Assembly (NCBI GenBank): GCA_030430455.1
Contig: JAUIJB010000032.1
Span: 1 to 40,247 of the forward strand
Origin: Verrucomicrobiia bacterium
GTDB taxonomy: Bacteria; Verrucomicrobiota; Verrucomicrobiia; Verrucomicrobiales; Akkermansiaceae
Direction of reading: 5' to 3'
Length of the DNA stretch: 40,247 bases
A model generated the notes under the pieces. The model ran no database searches. It was not told the DNA's origin and saw only the letters and a list, made by a program, of their open reading frames with translations. Shown here piece after piece: positions 9,085-19,769 of this stretch. Within the stretch, counting starts at the first letter, position 1; every line of letters starts with the position of its first letter. The translations under genes were made by a program, and so were the position numbers.

Positions 9085-10458
9085 ATGAGAATCGGATTCA
9101 TCGCCATCAGCGGGCTGAGGGTGTGCGACGACACCCTCCTCCGGCTTGGCCTCAGCTTCCCCAGCCTCGCGGGCCGGGCCGAGCAGATTGAAGCGCTTCC
9201 CTCGCTTGGCCTGCTGACCCTCGCGGGGATGACGCCGTCCCGGATCGAGGTCGAGTACCTCGAGGTGCGGGATGTCGACCGCGAGAGCTTGCCGACCCGA
9301 TTCGACGCGGTGGCCCTGTCCACGCTGACCGCAACCAGCAAGGAAGCCTACCGCCTCGCCCGTCGCTTCAGGGCCGAGGGGATCCTCGTGATCCTCGGCG
9401 GACTGCATGCGACCCTCGTCCCCGAGGAGGCAGCCCGCCATGTCGACTGCGTGGTGGTCGGCGAGGGCGAACCCGTCTGGATGGAGCTCCTCCGCGACCT
9501 CGAAGCCGGTCGGCTCAAGCCGAGATACGATGCTCGTGGGCGGGGGCCATTCGATCTCGCCCGGGCGCCGATGCCCCGCTTCGAGTTGCTGGAAAAGGAC
9601 CGCTACCCTCGGTTCACCATCCAAACCCAGCGTGGGTGCCCGCTGTCCTGTGACTTTTGTGCGGCCTCGATGAGGCTTTCCCCGGTATTCAGAAACAAGC
9701 CCGTCGCCAAGGTGGTGGCGGAGATCCGGCGGATCAAGGAGCTGTTCCAGCACCCCTTCATCGAGTTCGCCGACGACAACACCTTTTCCAACAAGCGCCA
9801 TGGACGGGAACTCGTGGAGGGCATCGCAGGGGAGGGCGTGAGTTGGTTCACCGAGTCGGACGTGTCGCTGGCCGATGACGAGGACCTGGTCCGAATGATG
9901 CGCGATGCCGGCTGCCGGCAGGTCCTGATCGGCTTCGAGAGCCCCCGCTTCGACACGCTGGACGGAGTGGAGACCAGGTCCAATTGGAAGGCCCGCCGCA
10001 CGACACGTTACCTCGAGGCGATCGAGCGAATCCAGAAGCACGGCATCGCCGTGAATGGCTGCTTCATTCTCGGCATGGATGGCGACACGGTGGCGAGCTT
10101 CGATGACCTGTTCCGGTTCGTCCGCGACAGCGGCCTTCACGACGTCCAGATCACCTACCTCACCCCTTTTCCGGGCACCCCGCTTCACCAGCGGCTCAGC
10201 GAGGAGGGCCGGCTCCTCGTCGAGGAGGCATCCGAGCGCTGCACCCTGTTCGACATCAACTTCGAGCCCAGCCACATGTCCGTCGGGGACCTCCGGGAGG
10301 GTTACCTGAAGCTCCTCTCGCAACTCTACAGCGAGGAGCAGGTCCAAGCCCGCCGCCGGAACTTCCGTCTGCACCTCCGCCAGCGGGTCCGGAGTGCCCG
10401 ACCCGCGGCCGCTCCCCCCGCGCGGGAGCAATCCGCCTCGCCAAGGCCGAAGGGCTAG
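9085..10458 (+). CDS. B12-binding-type radical SAM protein
   Basis: 457 residues. The N-terminal region (about 1-150) is a cobalamin-binding-like Rossmann domain, shown by ALPSLGLLTLAGM and by VILGGLHATLVPEE followed by DCVVVGEGEPVW; the DxHxxG cobalamin ligand motif is not apparent. The radical SAM cluster motif is TQRGCPLSCDFCAAS (Cys 185, 189 and 192). The barrel continues with FIEFADDNTFSNK, CRQVLIGFES, NGCFILGMDGDT and TYLTPFPGTPL, as in the Elp3/MiaB-like superfamily. A basic C-terminal region follows. The methylase- or cyclase-like reaction and the substrate cannot be named. ATG 9085 (MRIGFIAISG) has AGGTG 8 bp upstream; ATG 9064 is an alternative. It is 14 bp from the next gene and probably co-transcribed with it. 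Confidence 0.88.
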   Translation: MRIGFIAISGLRVCDDTLLRLGLSFPSLAGRAEQIEALPSLGLLTLAGMTPSRIEVEYLEVRDVDRESLPTRFDAVALSTLTATSKEAYRLARRFRAEGILVILGGLHATLVPEEAARHVDCVVVGEGEPVWMELLRDLEAGRLKPRYDARGRGPFDLARAPMPRFELLEKDRYPRFTIQTQRGCPLSCDFCAASMRLSPVFRNKPVAKVVAEIRRIKELFQHPFIEFADDNTFSNKRHGRELVEGIAGEGVSWFTESDVSLADDEDLVRMMRDAGCRQVLIGFESPRFDTLDGVETRSNWKARRTTRYLEAIERIQKHGIAVNGCFILGMDGDTVASFDDLFRFVRDSGLHDVQITYLTPFPGTPLHQRLSEEGRLLVEEASERCTLFDINFEPSHMSVGDLREGYLKLLSQLYSEEQVQARRRNFRLHLRQRVRSARPAAAPPAREQSASPRPKG

Positions 10459-10472
10459 CGTAGGGCTGGCCC

Positions 10473-11663
10473 GTGCGCCCCGGGGACATCGTTCTTTACC
10501 TGCTGGGAAACCGCCAGGCGATCGAACGGGTGGCGGGCAGCTGGTGGTCGCTGCTGGTGGGCGCCCTGCTGGTCGCCAGCAGCGGGATCGCCCGGAACTA
10601 CGATCACCTCGATCTGCTGCGGGATCCGGAATGGCTCTACGGCCCCTTCGTCGCCTCGCTGATCACCTCGCTGATCGTCTTTTCCTTCGTCCGCAAGTTC
10701 CTCGGGCTCGGCCAGCTTGGCCGGCTCGGCAACCGCGCCGGTGGATCGCAGTACCTGTCGTTCCTCTGCCTCTACTGGATGACCGCACCTTGCGCCTGGC
10801 TCTACGCCATTCCGGTCGAGTCCTTCACCGACCTGCTGACGGCCACGAAGTGGAACATCGCCTTCCTGGCGACCGTCTCGCTGTGGCGCGTCGCACTGAT
10901 GACCCGGGCGCTGATGGTCCTGACGCAGGCCGGCACGGCGGCCTGCCTTCTCGCCGTGCTCTCTCCCGCCTCGCTGATCATGTGCGTGGCGAGCTTCTTC
11001 AAGGGGATGTCCCTGGTCGGCATCATGAGTGGAGTCCGCTTGCCGCCCCACACGCAGCTCCTCCAGGACGCCGCCAGGGTCACCACCACCGCCTCGTTCT
11101 GGGTGGCGCTCATCACCCTGCTGGTCGCCGCGACCGGCCTGCGAGAGCTGGAGCGGGCCCGCAGGGCGCTGCCTTGGCGCACCGCGAGACCGCCGGTCGC
11201 TGCCATCCTCGTCGCGGTGCTCGTCCTGGGAGTCGGGGCCGGTCTTTCGATCCCCAGGCAGCGCCTGCTGCAGCGCAACCACCACCTCGATCGGCTGATC
11301 CGGTCCGGGGACCATGCCGGCGCGATCCGCTACGCCTCCCGGTTCGAGAAGGCGGATTTCTCGACCATCCACTACCTTCCCCCGAGCCCGTTCGAGATCT
11401 ACGGGGCCGGGCGGTCCTATCAGCACCTCCTTGCGGAGCTGGACGGATCGGAGCCCGGATGGCTGAGGGAGACCTGGATCGAGCAGTACGTCGATGCCTT
11501 GCTGCGCTCCCGCTTTCCGCTACACGAGGACGAAGCCGCGCGGATCAACCGGATTCCCGATCTCAAGCAGGCGGTGCTCCGGGAGGCCGACGAGGATCGG
11601 AACGGGCCCCTCCTCGAGAGCCTGCGCCAGGCCGGGGCCGCCACCACTCCCGAGGCGCCGTGA
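10473..11663 (+). CDS. Polytopic membrane protein, unknown function
   Basis: 396 residues from a GTG at 10473, the only plausible early start. The N-terminal half is membrane-embedded: WWSLLVGALLVASSGIA, then RDPEWLYGPFVASLITSLIVFSFV and about four further hydrophobic segments to residue 230. Another helix (AAILVAVLVLGVGAGLSI) lies near 245-265. The last 120 residues are soluble and helical, with LIRSGDHAGAIRYASRFEKA resembling a single TPR-like hairpin. The NYDHLDLLRDPEWLYGPF segment looks like a conserved motif of a Yip1-like membrane family I have seen in related bacteria, but I cannot assign a function. Spacing of 14 bp to the radical SAM gene suggests one transcript and a linked role. 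Confidence 0.8.
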   Translation: MRPGDIVLYLLGNRQAIERVAGSWWSLLVGALLVASSGIARNYDHLDLLRDPEWLYGPFVASLITSLIVFSFVRKFLGLGQLGRLGNRAGGSQYLSFLCLYWMTAPCAWLYAIPVESFTDLLTATKWNIAFLATVSLWRVALMTRALMVLTQAGTAACLLAVLSPASLIMCVASFFKGMSLVGIMSGVRLPPHTQLLQDAARVTTTASFWVALITLLVAATGLRELERARRALPWRTARPPVAAILVAVLVLGVGAGLSIPRQRLLQRNHHLDRLIRSGDHAGAIRYASRFEKADFSTIHYLPPSPFEIYGAGRSYQHLLAELDGSEPGWLRETWIEQYVDALLRSRFPLHEDEAARINRIPDLKQAVLREADEDRNGPLLESLRQAGAATTPEAP

Positions 11664-11804
11664 AGCCGTGGTGCCGGAGTCTGAACGGGCACGCCGTGAA
11701 ATGCCAGCCGGTCTCCAGCGCCCGGAGCGACGGGAGGGCTCATCTACGAATTCTGAGAATCAATCCGCCCCTGTGAAGTTCCACGCAAGGGAGGCCGCGG
11801 GTTG

Positions 11805-11857
11805 CGCCGATGGACGCAGATTTCAAATTCCATCGGCGCGAGTCTTCGCGATCTGCG
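11805..11857. repeat. Structured non-coding repeat in the 11664-11904 gap
   Basis: The intergenic stretch of about 240 bp contains a perfect 10-bp inverted repeat (CGCCGATGGA at 11805-11814, TCCATCGGCG at 11829-11838). In addition CGCAGAT (11815-11821, in the loop) can pair with ATCTGCG (11851-11857), giving a competing or pseudoknot-like fold. The sequence GATGGACGCAGATTTC resembles dispersed repeats in related genomes. I see no gene here; the small frames lack family features. Confidence 0.5.
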
Positions 11858-11904
11858 GCCATCTCACCCGACCAGGAGAGTCAGGTCGCTTCACTCACAC
11901 GAGA

Positions 11905-13524
11905 TCACTCGTTGAGCGTGACGACCAGGCGGGCGAAGCGGAAATCGTCGTCGACCGGCCAGCTGACGCTGCGCTTCACGAAGCCGGCAAGCGGGGGGTC
12001 GTAGGCGACCGCGTTCGAGCTCAGCCCGGGCGGCGGGGTGCTGGTCCAGCTGCCGCCCGAGAGGTCGGAAGAGAACTCGACCGAATAGTCGAGCCCGCGC
12101 TCGGCCGCGTCGATCCGTTCGGGAAAACGGTAGCTCGCCACCCCGCCCGCAAGCGTCAGGACCGGCCGTGCCGGCTCGCCGTTGGGGAGCTGCATCGCGC
12201 CGCTCTCCGGGTCGCCGCCGAGGGCGTACTCGAGCAGGTTGGCCAGGTCGTCGCCGTCCGGATCGTCGCCCGGGCCCGGCTCGGCCAGGCCGTCGGCCCA
12301 CGCGGCGAAGGAGGGCGAGAGGGCGATGAGCGGCTCGATGGACTCCTGCGGTGCGCTGTCCGAGCGCCAGGTGATGCCGGGCTGGATCGACTCCACCAGC
12401 GGCGCCGCGGACCAGCTCGCCTCGAGGGTCTCGATCGCGCCGGCGGCGAGGGTGGCGCGGCGCAGGGTGAAACGGCCGCCGCCCGACTCGCCGACCCAGC
12501 CCGCCCCGCTGACCGAGTCGGGCTCCTCGCCGGGGGCGAAGTCGAACTCGACCTCGACGTTGCCGGTGAGGTCGCCGCCGATGTTCCCCAGGGTGAACAC
12601 GAGCGTCAGCGGCCTGGCCCGGCGCGGCGGGTCCTGCACGGTCGCGGTGATTCCCGCCAGGGTGGTGATGGGCGCGTTGACCGGCCGCATGCGGTAGCCC
12701 TCCGGAGCAAGCAGCAGGTTGAGCTGGTCGACGTAGCGGGGCACGAAGAGGTCGTAGTTGAGCCACTTGTCGTTGGGCCCCGGCGTGTCGATGAACGAGA
12801 TGTAGCTGTGCACCCCGACCAGCGCCGCCGTGCCGCTCCAGTCGACGAAGGTCGGACTCCCCGAGTCGCCGGACTGCAGCAGGCCCTCGTCGGCGGTGCC
12901 GCCGTTGAGCGGGAAGTCGAAGTGGCAGTAGCGGTTGGTGAGCACCCCGACGCCGCCGTAGTCGATCGTGCGGTCGAAGGTCTCGACGTCCTCGAGGACG
13001 TCGCGGCCGACCACCCCGGTTCCGCCGAGGACGGGCCCGCGGCCGACGATCCCGATCGTCTCGCCCTCGGCGTCGGTCGGGTCGGCGAGGTCGAGGTAGG
13101 GCAGCGGGGAAACCCCGCTGGCAGGGTCGATCGGGCTGTCGAGCCGGACCAGCACCAGGTCGCTGGCCTCGCCGTCGAGGGTGACGATGTTGCGCCCGGC
13201 GATGGTCCGCGTCACGGTGGTCCCCGCGGCATTGAGGAAGCGCACCTCGCCGCCGGCCACCGCGCCGTAGAAGTGGTTGGCGAACAGCAGGTGGCGGCGT
13301 GAGACGAGCGCCATCTGGATGTCGGGCTCGGCGACGAACCAGCCGACCCCGCTGAGGTCGCGGCCGGCGAAGAGCTGGTCCGGGTTCACCACCGGGGCGG
13401 CGGGAAAATTCGTGAAGCGGTCGTGGTCGGCCGGGTCGTAGTCGCGGATCTCGAGGCCGCGGGCTGCGGGTGCCAGGATCGGTAGGCACCACGCGAGGGG
13501 CCGGATGAGGTTCGACGGGATCAT
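11905..13524 (-). CDS. Exported trypsin-like serine protease, verrucomicrobial type (copy 2)
   Basis: 539 residues, paralogous to the gene at 7271-8896 over its whole length. A signal peptide (LIRPLAWCLPILAPAARG) precedes the S1-like domain with probable triad His 84 (LLFANHFYG), Asp 122 (SDLVLVRLD) and Ser 221 (SGDSGSPTF). The shared opening of the mature protein (IRDYDPADHDRFTNFP; copy 1 has LRGYDAAAHERFSGFP) and the tail GDDPDGDDLANLLEYALGGD confirm the relationship. The C-terminal region contains a beta-rich domain followed by a YSVEFSSDLSGGSW segment common in these secreted proteins. It is expected outside the cytoplasm; the substrate is unknown. It is divergent from glpK with about 86 bp between starts. 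Confidence 0.9.
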   Translation of the reverse strand: MIPSNLIRPLAWCLPILAPAARGLEIRDYDPADHDRFTNFPAAPVVNPDQLFAGRDLSGVGWFVAEPDIQMALVSRRHLLFANHFYGAVAGGEVRFLNAAGTTVTRTIAGRNIVTLDGEASDLVLVRLDSPIDPASGVSPLPYLDLADPTDAEGETIGIVGRGPVLGGTGVVGRDVLEDVETFDRTIDYGGVGVLTNRYCHFDFPLNGGTADEGLLQSGDSGSPTFVDWSGTAALVGVHSYISFIDTPGPNDKWLNYDLFVPRYVDQLNLLLAPEGYRMRPVNAPITTLAGITATVQDPPRRARPLTLVFTLGNIGGDLTGNVEVEFDFAPGEEPDSVSGAGWVGESGGGRFTLRRATLAAGAIETLEASWSAAPLVESIQPGITWRSDSAPQESIEPLIALSPSFAAWADGLAEPGPGDDPDGDDLANLLEYALGGDPESGAMQLPNGEPARPVLTLAGGVASYRFPERIDAAERGLDYSVEFSSDLSGGSWTSTPPPGLSSNAVAYDPPLAGFVKRSVSWPVDDDFRFARLVVTLNE

Positions 13525-13610
13525 TCGGGTTTGTTGGAAACTAGTGCCAAAAGACCCCTTGGCCAGCGGCCAGTTCTTTTCCCTCCCCGGGATCCGCGCT
13601 AGGGGTGGTC

Positions 13611-15092
13611 ATGGTGGAATCGTCTTCACGGGCTTCAAAGGCATCGCAGGTCCTCGCCCTCGACCAGGGCACCACCAGCTCCCGCGCGATCGTGTTCGAT
13701 CGCGCGGGCCGCGCGGTGGCCTCGGCGCAGGAGGAGTTTCCCCAGCGCTACCCGCGGCCGGGCTGGGTCGAGCACGACCCGCGGGCGATCTGGGAGTCGC
13801 AGAAGCGGGTGATGGACGAGGTGCTGGCCAAGGCCGGCCCCGTCGCGGCGATCGGCATCACCAACCAGCGCGAGACCACCGTGCTGTGGGACCGCGCCAG
13901 CGGCGAGCCGGTCCACCCGGCGATCGTCTGGCAGGACCGCCGGACCACCGGCTTTTGCCGCGAGCTCGAGGCCGCCGGGCACGCCGCGACCTTCGCCGAA
14001 CGCACCGGACTGCGCATCGACCCGTACTTCGCCGGCACCAAGCTGCGCTGGCTGCTCGACCACGTCGACGGCGCCCGCGAGCGCGCCGAGGCCGGCGAGT
14101 TGGCCTTCGGCACCATCGACACCTGGCTGGTGTGGAACCTGACCGGCGGCGGCCGCCACCTCAGCGACGCCACCAACGCCGGGCGCACGATGATGTACGA
14201 CATTCATCGGAACCAATGGGACGACGAGCTGCTCGACATCCTCGGGGTGCCGGCGGCGGTGCTGCCCGAGGTGGTCGACTCCTCCGGCGTGGTGGCCGAG
14301 CACGAGGGGATCCCGATCGCCGGCATCGCCGGCGACCAGCACGCCGCCCTGTTCGGGCAGGCCTGCTTCGAGCCCGGGATGGCCAAGAACACCTACGGCA
14401 CCGGCTGCTTCCTGCTGATGCAGACCGGCGCGGAGGCGGTCGCCTCGCGCAACCGCCTGCTGACGACCATCGCCTGGCGGATCGACGGGAAATGCGAGTA
14501 TGCCCTCGAGGGCTCGGTCTTCATCGCCGGGGCGGTCGTCCAGTGGCTGCGCGACGAGCTCGGCATCATTGCCGACGCCGGCGAGATCGAGCCGCTGGCG
14601 GGCTCGGTCGACGACAGCAACGGGGTCGTCCTGGTGCCGGCCTTCGCCGGGCTGGGGGCGCCGCACTGGGACCCCTCGGCGCGCGGCGTCGCGGTCGGGC
14701 TGACCCGCGGCGCGAACCGCGCCCACCTGTGCCGCGCGGCGCTCGAGGCGATCGCCTTCCAGAGCGGCGAGCTGGTGCGGGCGATGGAGAAGGACAGCGG
14801 CCGGCCGCTGAGCGAGCTGCGTGTCGATGGCGGCGCGGTGGTCAACGACCTGCTGATGCAGATCCAGTCGAACCTGCTGGGCGCCCCGGTGACCCGGCCG
14901 GAGAACATCGAGACCACCGCGCTCGGCGCGGCCTACCTGGCGGGCCTGGCGGTCGGCCTGTGGGAGGGCCGCGGGGAGATCGCGGCGCAGTGGCGCCGCG
15001 ACCGCGTCTTCGAGCCGGAGGAGGTCGACTCCGCCGCGCTGTGGCGCGACTGGGAGCGCGCGGTCGAGCGGGCCAAGGGATGGGCGGAATGA
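13611..15092 (+). CDS. glpK: Glycerol kinase
   Basis: 493 residues, normal for the FGGY kinase family. It phosphorylates glycerol to sn-glycerol 3-phosphate with ATP in the cytoplasm. Motifs seen: [13 protein letters not shown] (ATP phosphate loop), [13 protein letters not shown] with the Arg-Glu pair that binds glycerol, IVWQDRRT, the Asp of [22 protein letters not shown], and [15 protein letters not shown]. The start ATG 13611 has AGGGG (13601-13605) at good spacing; the in-frame GTG at 13605 overlaps that motif. The stop overlaps the glpD start (ATGA), so kinase and dehydrogenase are translationally coupled. No glycerol facilitator gene is nearby. Confidence 0.97.
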   Translation: MVESSSRASKASQVLALDQGTTSSRAIVFDRAGRAVASAQEEFPQRYPRPGWVEHDPRAIWESQKRVMDEVLAKAGPVAAIGITNQRETTVLWDRASGEPVHPAIVWQDRRTTGFCRELEAAGHAATFAERTGLRIDPYFAGTKLRWLLDHVDGARERAEAGELAFGTIDTWLVWNLTGGGRHLSDATNAGRTMMYDIHRNQWDDELLDILGVPAAVLPEVVDSSGVVAEHEGIPIAGIAGDQHAALFGQACFEPGMAKNTYGTGCFLLMQTGAEAVASRNRLLTTIAWRIDGKCEYALEGSVFIAGAVVQWLRDELGIIADAGEIEPLAGSVDDSNGVVLVPAFAGLGAPHWDPSARGVAVGLTRGANRAHLCRAALEAIAFQSGELVRAMEKDSGRPLSELRVDGGAVVNDLLMQIQSNLLGAPVTRPENIETTALGAAYLAGLAVGLWEGRGEIAAQWRRDRVFEPEEVDSAALWRDWERAVERAKGWAE

Positions 15093-16567
15093 AGCGCGCG
15101 GAGGCCATCGACGGACTGCGTGCGGGCGAGACCCTCGACCTGCTCGTCATCGGTGGCGGCGCGACCGGCCTCGGCACCGCGCTGGACGCCGCCGCGCGGG
15201 GCCACCGGGTGGCGCTGGTCGAGGCCCACGATTTCGCCAAGGGAACCTCGAGCCGGTCGACCAAGCTGGTCCACGGCGGGGTGCGCTACCTGCGCCAGGG
15301 CAACCTGTCGCTGGTCCGCGAGGCTCTCCGCGAGCGCGGCCGGCTGGCGCGCAACGCGCCGCACCTGGTCCACCCGATGGCCTTCGTGATTCCCGCCTAC
15401 AAGTGGTGGGACACCCCCTTCTACGGCATCGGCCTGAAACTCTACGATGCCCTGGCCGGGAAGCTCGGGCTCGGCCGGAGCCGGATGCTGGGCCGCGACG
15501 AAACGCTGGCGCGGATCCCGACCATCGCGCCGGCCGGCCTGCGCGGCGGCGTGCTCTACCTCGACGGCCAGTTCGACGACGCCCGCCTGGCGGTCGACCT
15601 GGCCCGCACGGCCTGGGACCGGGGCGCGCTGCTCGCCAACCAGCTGCGCGCGGTCTCGCTCATCAAGGAGGGCGGCAAGGTCGCGGGGGCCGAGCTGCGC
15701 GATGCCGAGACGGGCGCGGAGTTCGGCGTCCGCGCGCGGGTCGTGGTCAACGCCACAGGAGTCTTCGTCGATGAGTTGCGCCGCGCCGACCAGGCCGGCG
15801 CGGCGGGCATCGTCACCGTCTCGCAGGGCGTGCACCTGGTCCTGCCGAAGCGCTTCCTCCCCGGCGACGCCGCCATCATGGTCCCCAAGACCGAGGACGG
15901 GCGGGTGATGTTCGCGGTGCCGTGGCACGAGCGGGTGGTCGTCGGCACCACCGACACCCCGCTGGCGGCGGCCTCGATCGAGCCGCGCGCGCTTCCCGAG
16001 GAGCTGGATTTCCTGCTCCACCACGCGCGGCGCTACCTGGCCGGGGATCCCGCCGGGTCGGACGTGCTCAGCGTGTTCGCCGGCCTGCGGCCGCTGGTGC
16101 GCAGCGGCGATGGAACGGACACCGCGGCGATGTCCCGCGACCACACCGTGCTCGTTTCGGAGAGCGGCCTGATCACGGTGACCGGCGGGAAATGGACGAC
16201 CTACCGCCGGATGGGCGAGGACGTCATCGACCGGGCCGAGCAGGTCGGCGGGCTCGACCGCAGGCCCTGCGTCACGGCCGAGCTGCCGATCCTCGCGCCG
16301 CCGCAGGGAGCCGCGGACCCGTCGCGGCTGCCGGGCCCCGCCGAGGTGGCCTGGTTCGCACGGCACGAGATGGCGCGCACGGTCGAGGACGTGCTGGCGC
16401 GGCGCACCCGCTGCCTGCTGCTCGACGCCGCCGCCGCCGCGCGCCACGCCCGCGAGGTTGCGCAGGCCCTCGCCGGGACGCTCGGGCGCGATGAGGCCTG
16501 GGTGGCGGATCAGGCCGACTCGTTCCGCCAGCTGGCGGAGGGCTACCGCTTTCCCCCGGCCGGCTGA
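15089..16567 (+). CDS. glpD: Glycerol-3-phosphate dehydrogenase (FAD-dependent, GlpD type)
   Basis: 492 residues. It oxidises glycerol 3-phosphate to dihydroxyacetone phosphate and passes electrons to the quinone pool at the inner membrane, the step after GlpK. The FAD-binding motif is [18 protein letters not shown], followed by the family's [77 protein letters not shown] and [16 protein letters not shown]-terminal helical domain ends the protein. ATG 15089 overlaps the glpK stop; an ATG at 15080 is also possible. With glpK it forms a minimal glycerol-catabolic operon. Confidence 0.96.
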   Translation: MKRAEAIDGLRAGETLDLLVIGGGATGLGTALDAAARGHRVALVEAHDFAKGTSSRSTKLVHGGVRYLRQGNLSLVREALRERGRLARNAPHLVHPMAFVIPAYKWWDTPFYGIGLKLYDALAGKLGLGRSRMLGRDETLARIPTIAPAGLRGGVLYLDGQFDDARLAVDLARTAWDRGALLANQLRAVSLIKEGGKVAGAELRDAETGAEFGVRARVVVNATGVFVDELRRADQAGAAGIVTVSQGVHLVLPKRFLPGDAAIMVPKTEDGRVMFAVPWHERVVVGTTDTPLAAASIEPRALPEELDFLLHHARRYLAGDPAGSDVLSVFAGLRPLVRSGDGTDTAAMSRDHTVLVSESGLITVTGGKWTTYRRMGEDVIDRAEQVGGLDRRPCVTAELPILAPPQGAADPSRLPGPAEVAWFARHEMARTVEDVLARRTRCLLLDAAAAARHAREVAQALAGTLGRDEAWVADQADSFRQLAEGYRFPPAG

Positions 16568-16637
16568 ACGGCCGGGCCCGGGCCGGCGATGAATTCCAGC
16601 GCTTCCTGGCTTGGAGCGAGCCGGGCGAGCGGGCTTG

Positions 16638-17846
<1,209 letters not shown>

Positions 17847-17902
17847 ACCGGCGTCCGGTTCCGCTTGCCGGCATCCGCTTCCGTGGCGGATCCTGTCCGA
17901 TC

Positions 17903-19705
17903 ATGGGCCTGCCCGACTTCCAGCTGTGGTTCACCTTCGTCGTCCTCGCCGCGGTGTTCCTATGCCTGATCCGCGAGTGGCTGCCGGCGGAGTTGGCCGC
18001 GCTCGCCGGGATGGCGCTGCTGGCGGTCACCGGCGTGCTCGGCGAGGCCGAGCTCACCGGCGTGTTCAGCAATCCCGCGCCGATCACCATCGGGGCGCTG
18101 TTCGTGATGAGCGGGGCGCTGACCCGCACCGGCGCGATCGACTGGCTGGCGGTCCACTTCTCGCGCTGGGCCGGCAAGTCGATCGCGCGGGTCTTCGTGA
18201 TCCTGGCGCTGGTGGTGATGCCGCTGTCGGCGATCCTCAACAACACGCCGGTGGTGGTCGTGTTCCTGCCCGTGCTCCTCGCCTTCTGCCGCCGCTCGGG
18301 CCTCAAGGCGAGCAAGCTGCTGATCCCGCTGTCCTTCCTCAGCATCCTCGGCGGGACGATGACCCTGATCGGCACCTCGACCAACCTGCTGGTCGCCGGC
18401 GTGGCCGCCGAGCACGGCCAGCCGCCCTTCGGCATCTTCGAGATCACCGGGCTCGGCGCCATCTACGCGGTGATCGGCTTCCTCTACCTGTTCTTCATCG
18501 GCCGCCACCTGCTGCCCGATCGCGACACGGTCAGCACCCTGGTCGACGCCGAGGACACCCGCCAGTTCTGCAGCGCGGTCGAGGTCACCGAGGACTCGCC
18601 GCTGGTTGGCGAGCGGCTGATCGAGCTGCCGCTGTTCTCCGACCGCCGGCGCACCCGGGTCTACGAGATCAGCCGCCAGGGCCGCCCGGTCCACGACATC
18701 CCGCTGGATGCGCTGGTGCTCGAGGAGGGCGACGTCCTGTGGTTCCGGGCGACCTCGAAGCAACTCGCCGAGCTGCGCGCCACCAAGGGCCTGCGGATGC
18801 TGCACGAGCGCAGCGGGGACAAGTCGGAGCGGGCCGGGCCGGCGGGGCCCGAGATCCAGACGGTCGAGGCGATCATCGGGCCGCGCAGCCGGATGATCGG
18901 GCGCACGATCCGCCAGCTCGCCATCCGCCGCCGCTACGGCGTGGTGGTCGCCGCCGTCCACCGCCGCGGCGAGAACATCACCGAGGGATACGCCCGGCTG
19001 CCCCTCGCCTTCGGCGACACCCTGCTGCTCGAGGGGCCGGTCGACAACCTCGTGCGGCTGCGCCAGCGGGAGGACTTCCTCAGCCTCAACGAGACCGAGG
19101 TGAAGCCGCCGCGGAAGTCGCGGGTCCTGCTTGCCGCGGGCATCCTCCTGGCGGTGGTCGCGAGCGCCGCCGTCGGGCTGCTGCCGATCACCACCGCCGC
19201 CATCGCCGGCGCCGTGCTGGCGATCGCCACCCGCTGCATCGACCTCGGCGAGGCCTACCGCAGCATCGAGTGGAACATCTTGTTCCTGATCTACGGCATG
19301 CTCGGGATCGGCCGGGCGCTGGAGACCACCGGCGGCGCCGAGCTCATCGCCAACGCCGTGGTCGGCGCCATGGACTCGCTCGGGCCGGTGGCGATCCTCG
19401 CCGCGATCTACCTGCTCGCCGCGGTGCTCACCGAGCTGGTCACCAACAACGCGGTCGCCATCCTGCTGACCCCGGTGGTCATCACGATCGCCGGCACGCT
19501 CGGCGTCGACCCGCGACCCTTCATCGTCGCCGTCATGTTCGGTGCCAGTTCCAGCTTCCTCACTCCGATCGGCTACCAGACCAACACCTACGTCTACGGC
19601 GCGGGCGGCTACCGCTTCGGCGATTTCATCAAGGTCGGCCTGCCGCTCAACCTGCTGCTGTGGGCCGCCGCGACCCTGCTGATTCCGCGGCTGTGGCCGC
19701 TGTGA
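17903..19705 (+). CDS. SLC13-type permease with two TrkA-C domains
   Basis: 600 residues. Two sets of transmembrane helices (about 5-200 and 405-600) flank two regulatory TrkA-C (RCK_C) domains. The first runs near SAVEVTEDSPLVGERLIEL to EGDVLWFRAT, the second near MIGRTIRQLAIRRRYGVVVAAVHR to FGDTLLLEG. The substrate-site SNT-like motifs of the family appear as LIGTSTNLLVAG and TELVTNNAVAILLTPV. This arrangement matches SAC1/YfbS-like proteins, often annotated as sodium:sulfate or anion symporters. The substrate here (sulfate, dicarboxylate or other anion) is not determined by sequence alone. The gene lies 56 bp after rlmI. Confidence 0.9.
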   Translation: MGLPDFQLWFTFVVLAAVFLCLIREWLPAELAALAGMALLAVTGVLGEAELTGVFSNPAPITIGALFVMSGALTRTGAIDWLAVHFSRWAGKSIARVFVILALVVMPLSAILNNTPVVVVFLPVLLAFCRRSGLKASKLLIPLSFLSILGGTMTLIGTSTNLLVAGVAAEHGQPPFGIFEITGLGAIYAVIGFLYLFFIGRHLLPDRDTVSTLVDAEDTRQFCSAVEVTEDSPLVGERLIELPLFSDRRRTRVYEISRQGRPVHDIPLDALVLEEGDVLWFRATSKQLAELRATKGLRMLHERSGDKSERAGPAGPEIQTVEAIIGPRSRMIGRTIRQLAIRRRYGVVVAAVHRRGENITEGYARLPLAFGDTLLLEGPVDNLVRLRQREDFLSLNETEVKPPRKSRVLLAAGILLAVVASAAVGLLPITTAAIAGAVLAIATRCIDLGEAYRSIEWNILFLIYGMLGIGRALETTGGAELIANAVVGAMDSLGPVAILAAIYLLAAVLTELVTNNAVAILLTPVVITIAGTLGVDPRPFIVAVMFGASSSFLTPIGYQTNTYVYGAGGYRFGDFIKVGLPLNLLLWAAATLLIPRLWPL

Positions 19706-19769
19706 ATGTCGGGCCCATGGGCGAATCCCGGCCTTGACCTCGTCCCGCCGCCGACCGGAAAACCCCTTC

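Noticed and set aside
11494..13302. 602-codon plus-strand frame opposite the second protease
   Set aside because: Composition is that of an antisense shadow; the minus-strand frame has a signal peptide and catalytic triad.
13560..13572. TGGCC-AGC-GGCCA hairpin upstream of glpK
   Set aside because: A 5-bp stem alone is too weak to call a terminator or an operator.
13505..16567. 1020-codon frame that would fuse upstream sequence to GlpD
   Set aside because: The upstream part is another frame of glpK, Arg/Gly-rich and without domains. GlpD begins at the ATG overlapping the glpK stop.
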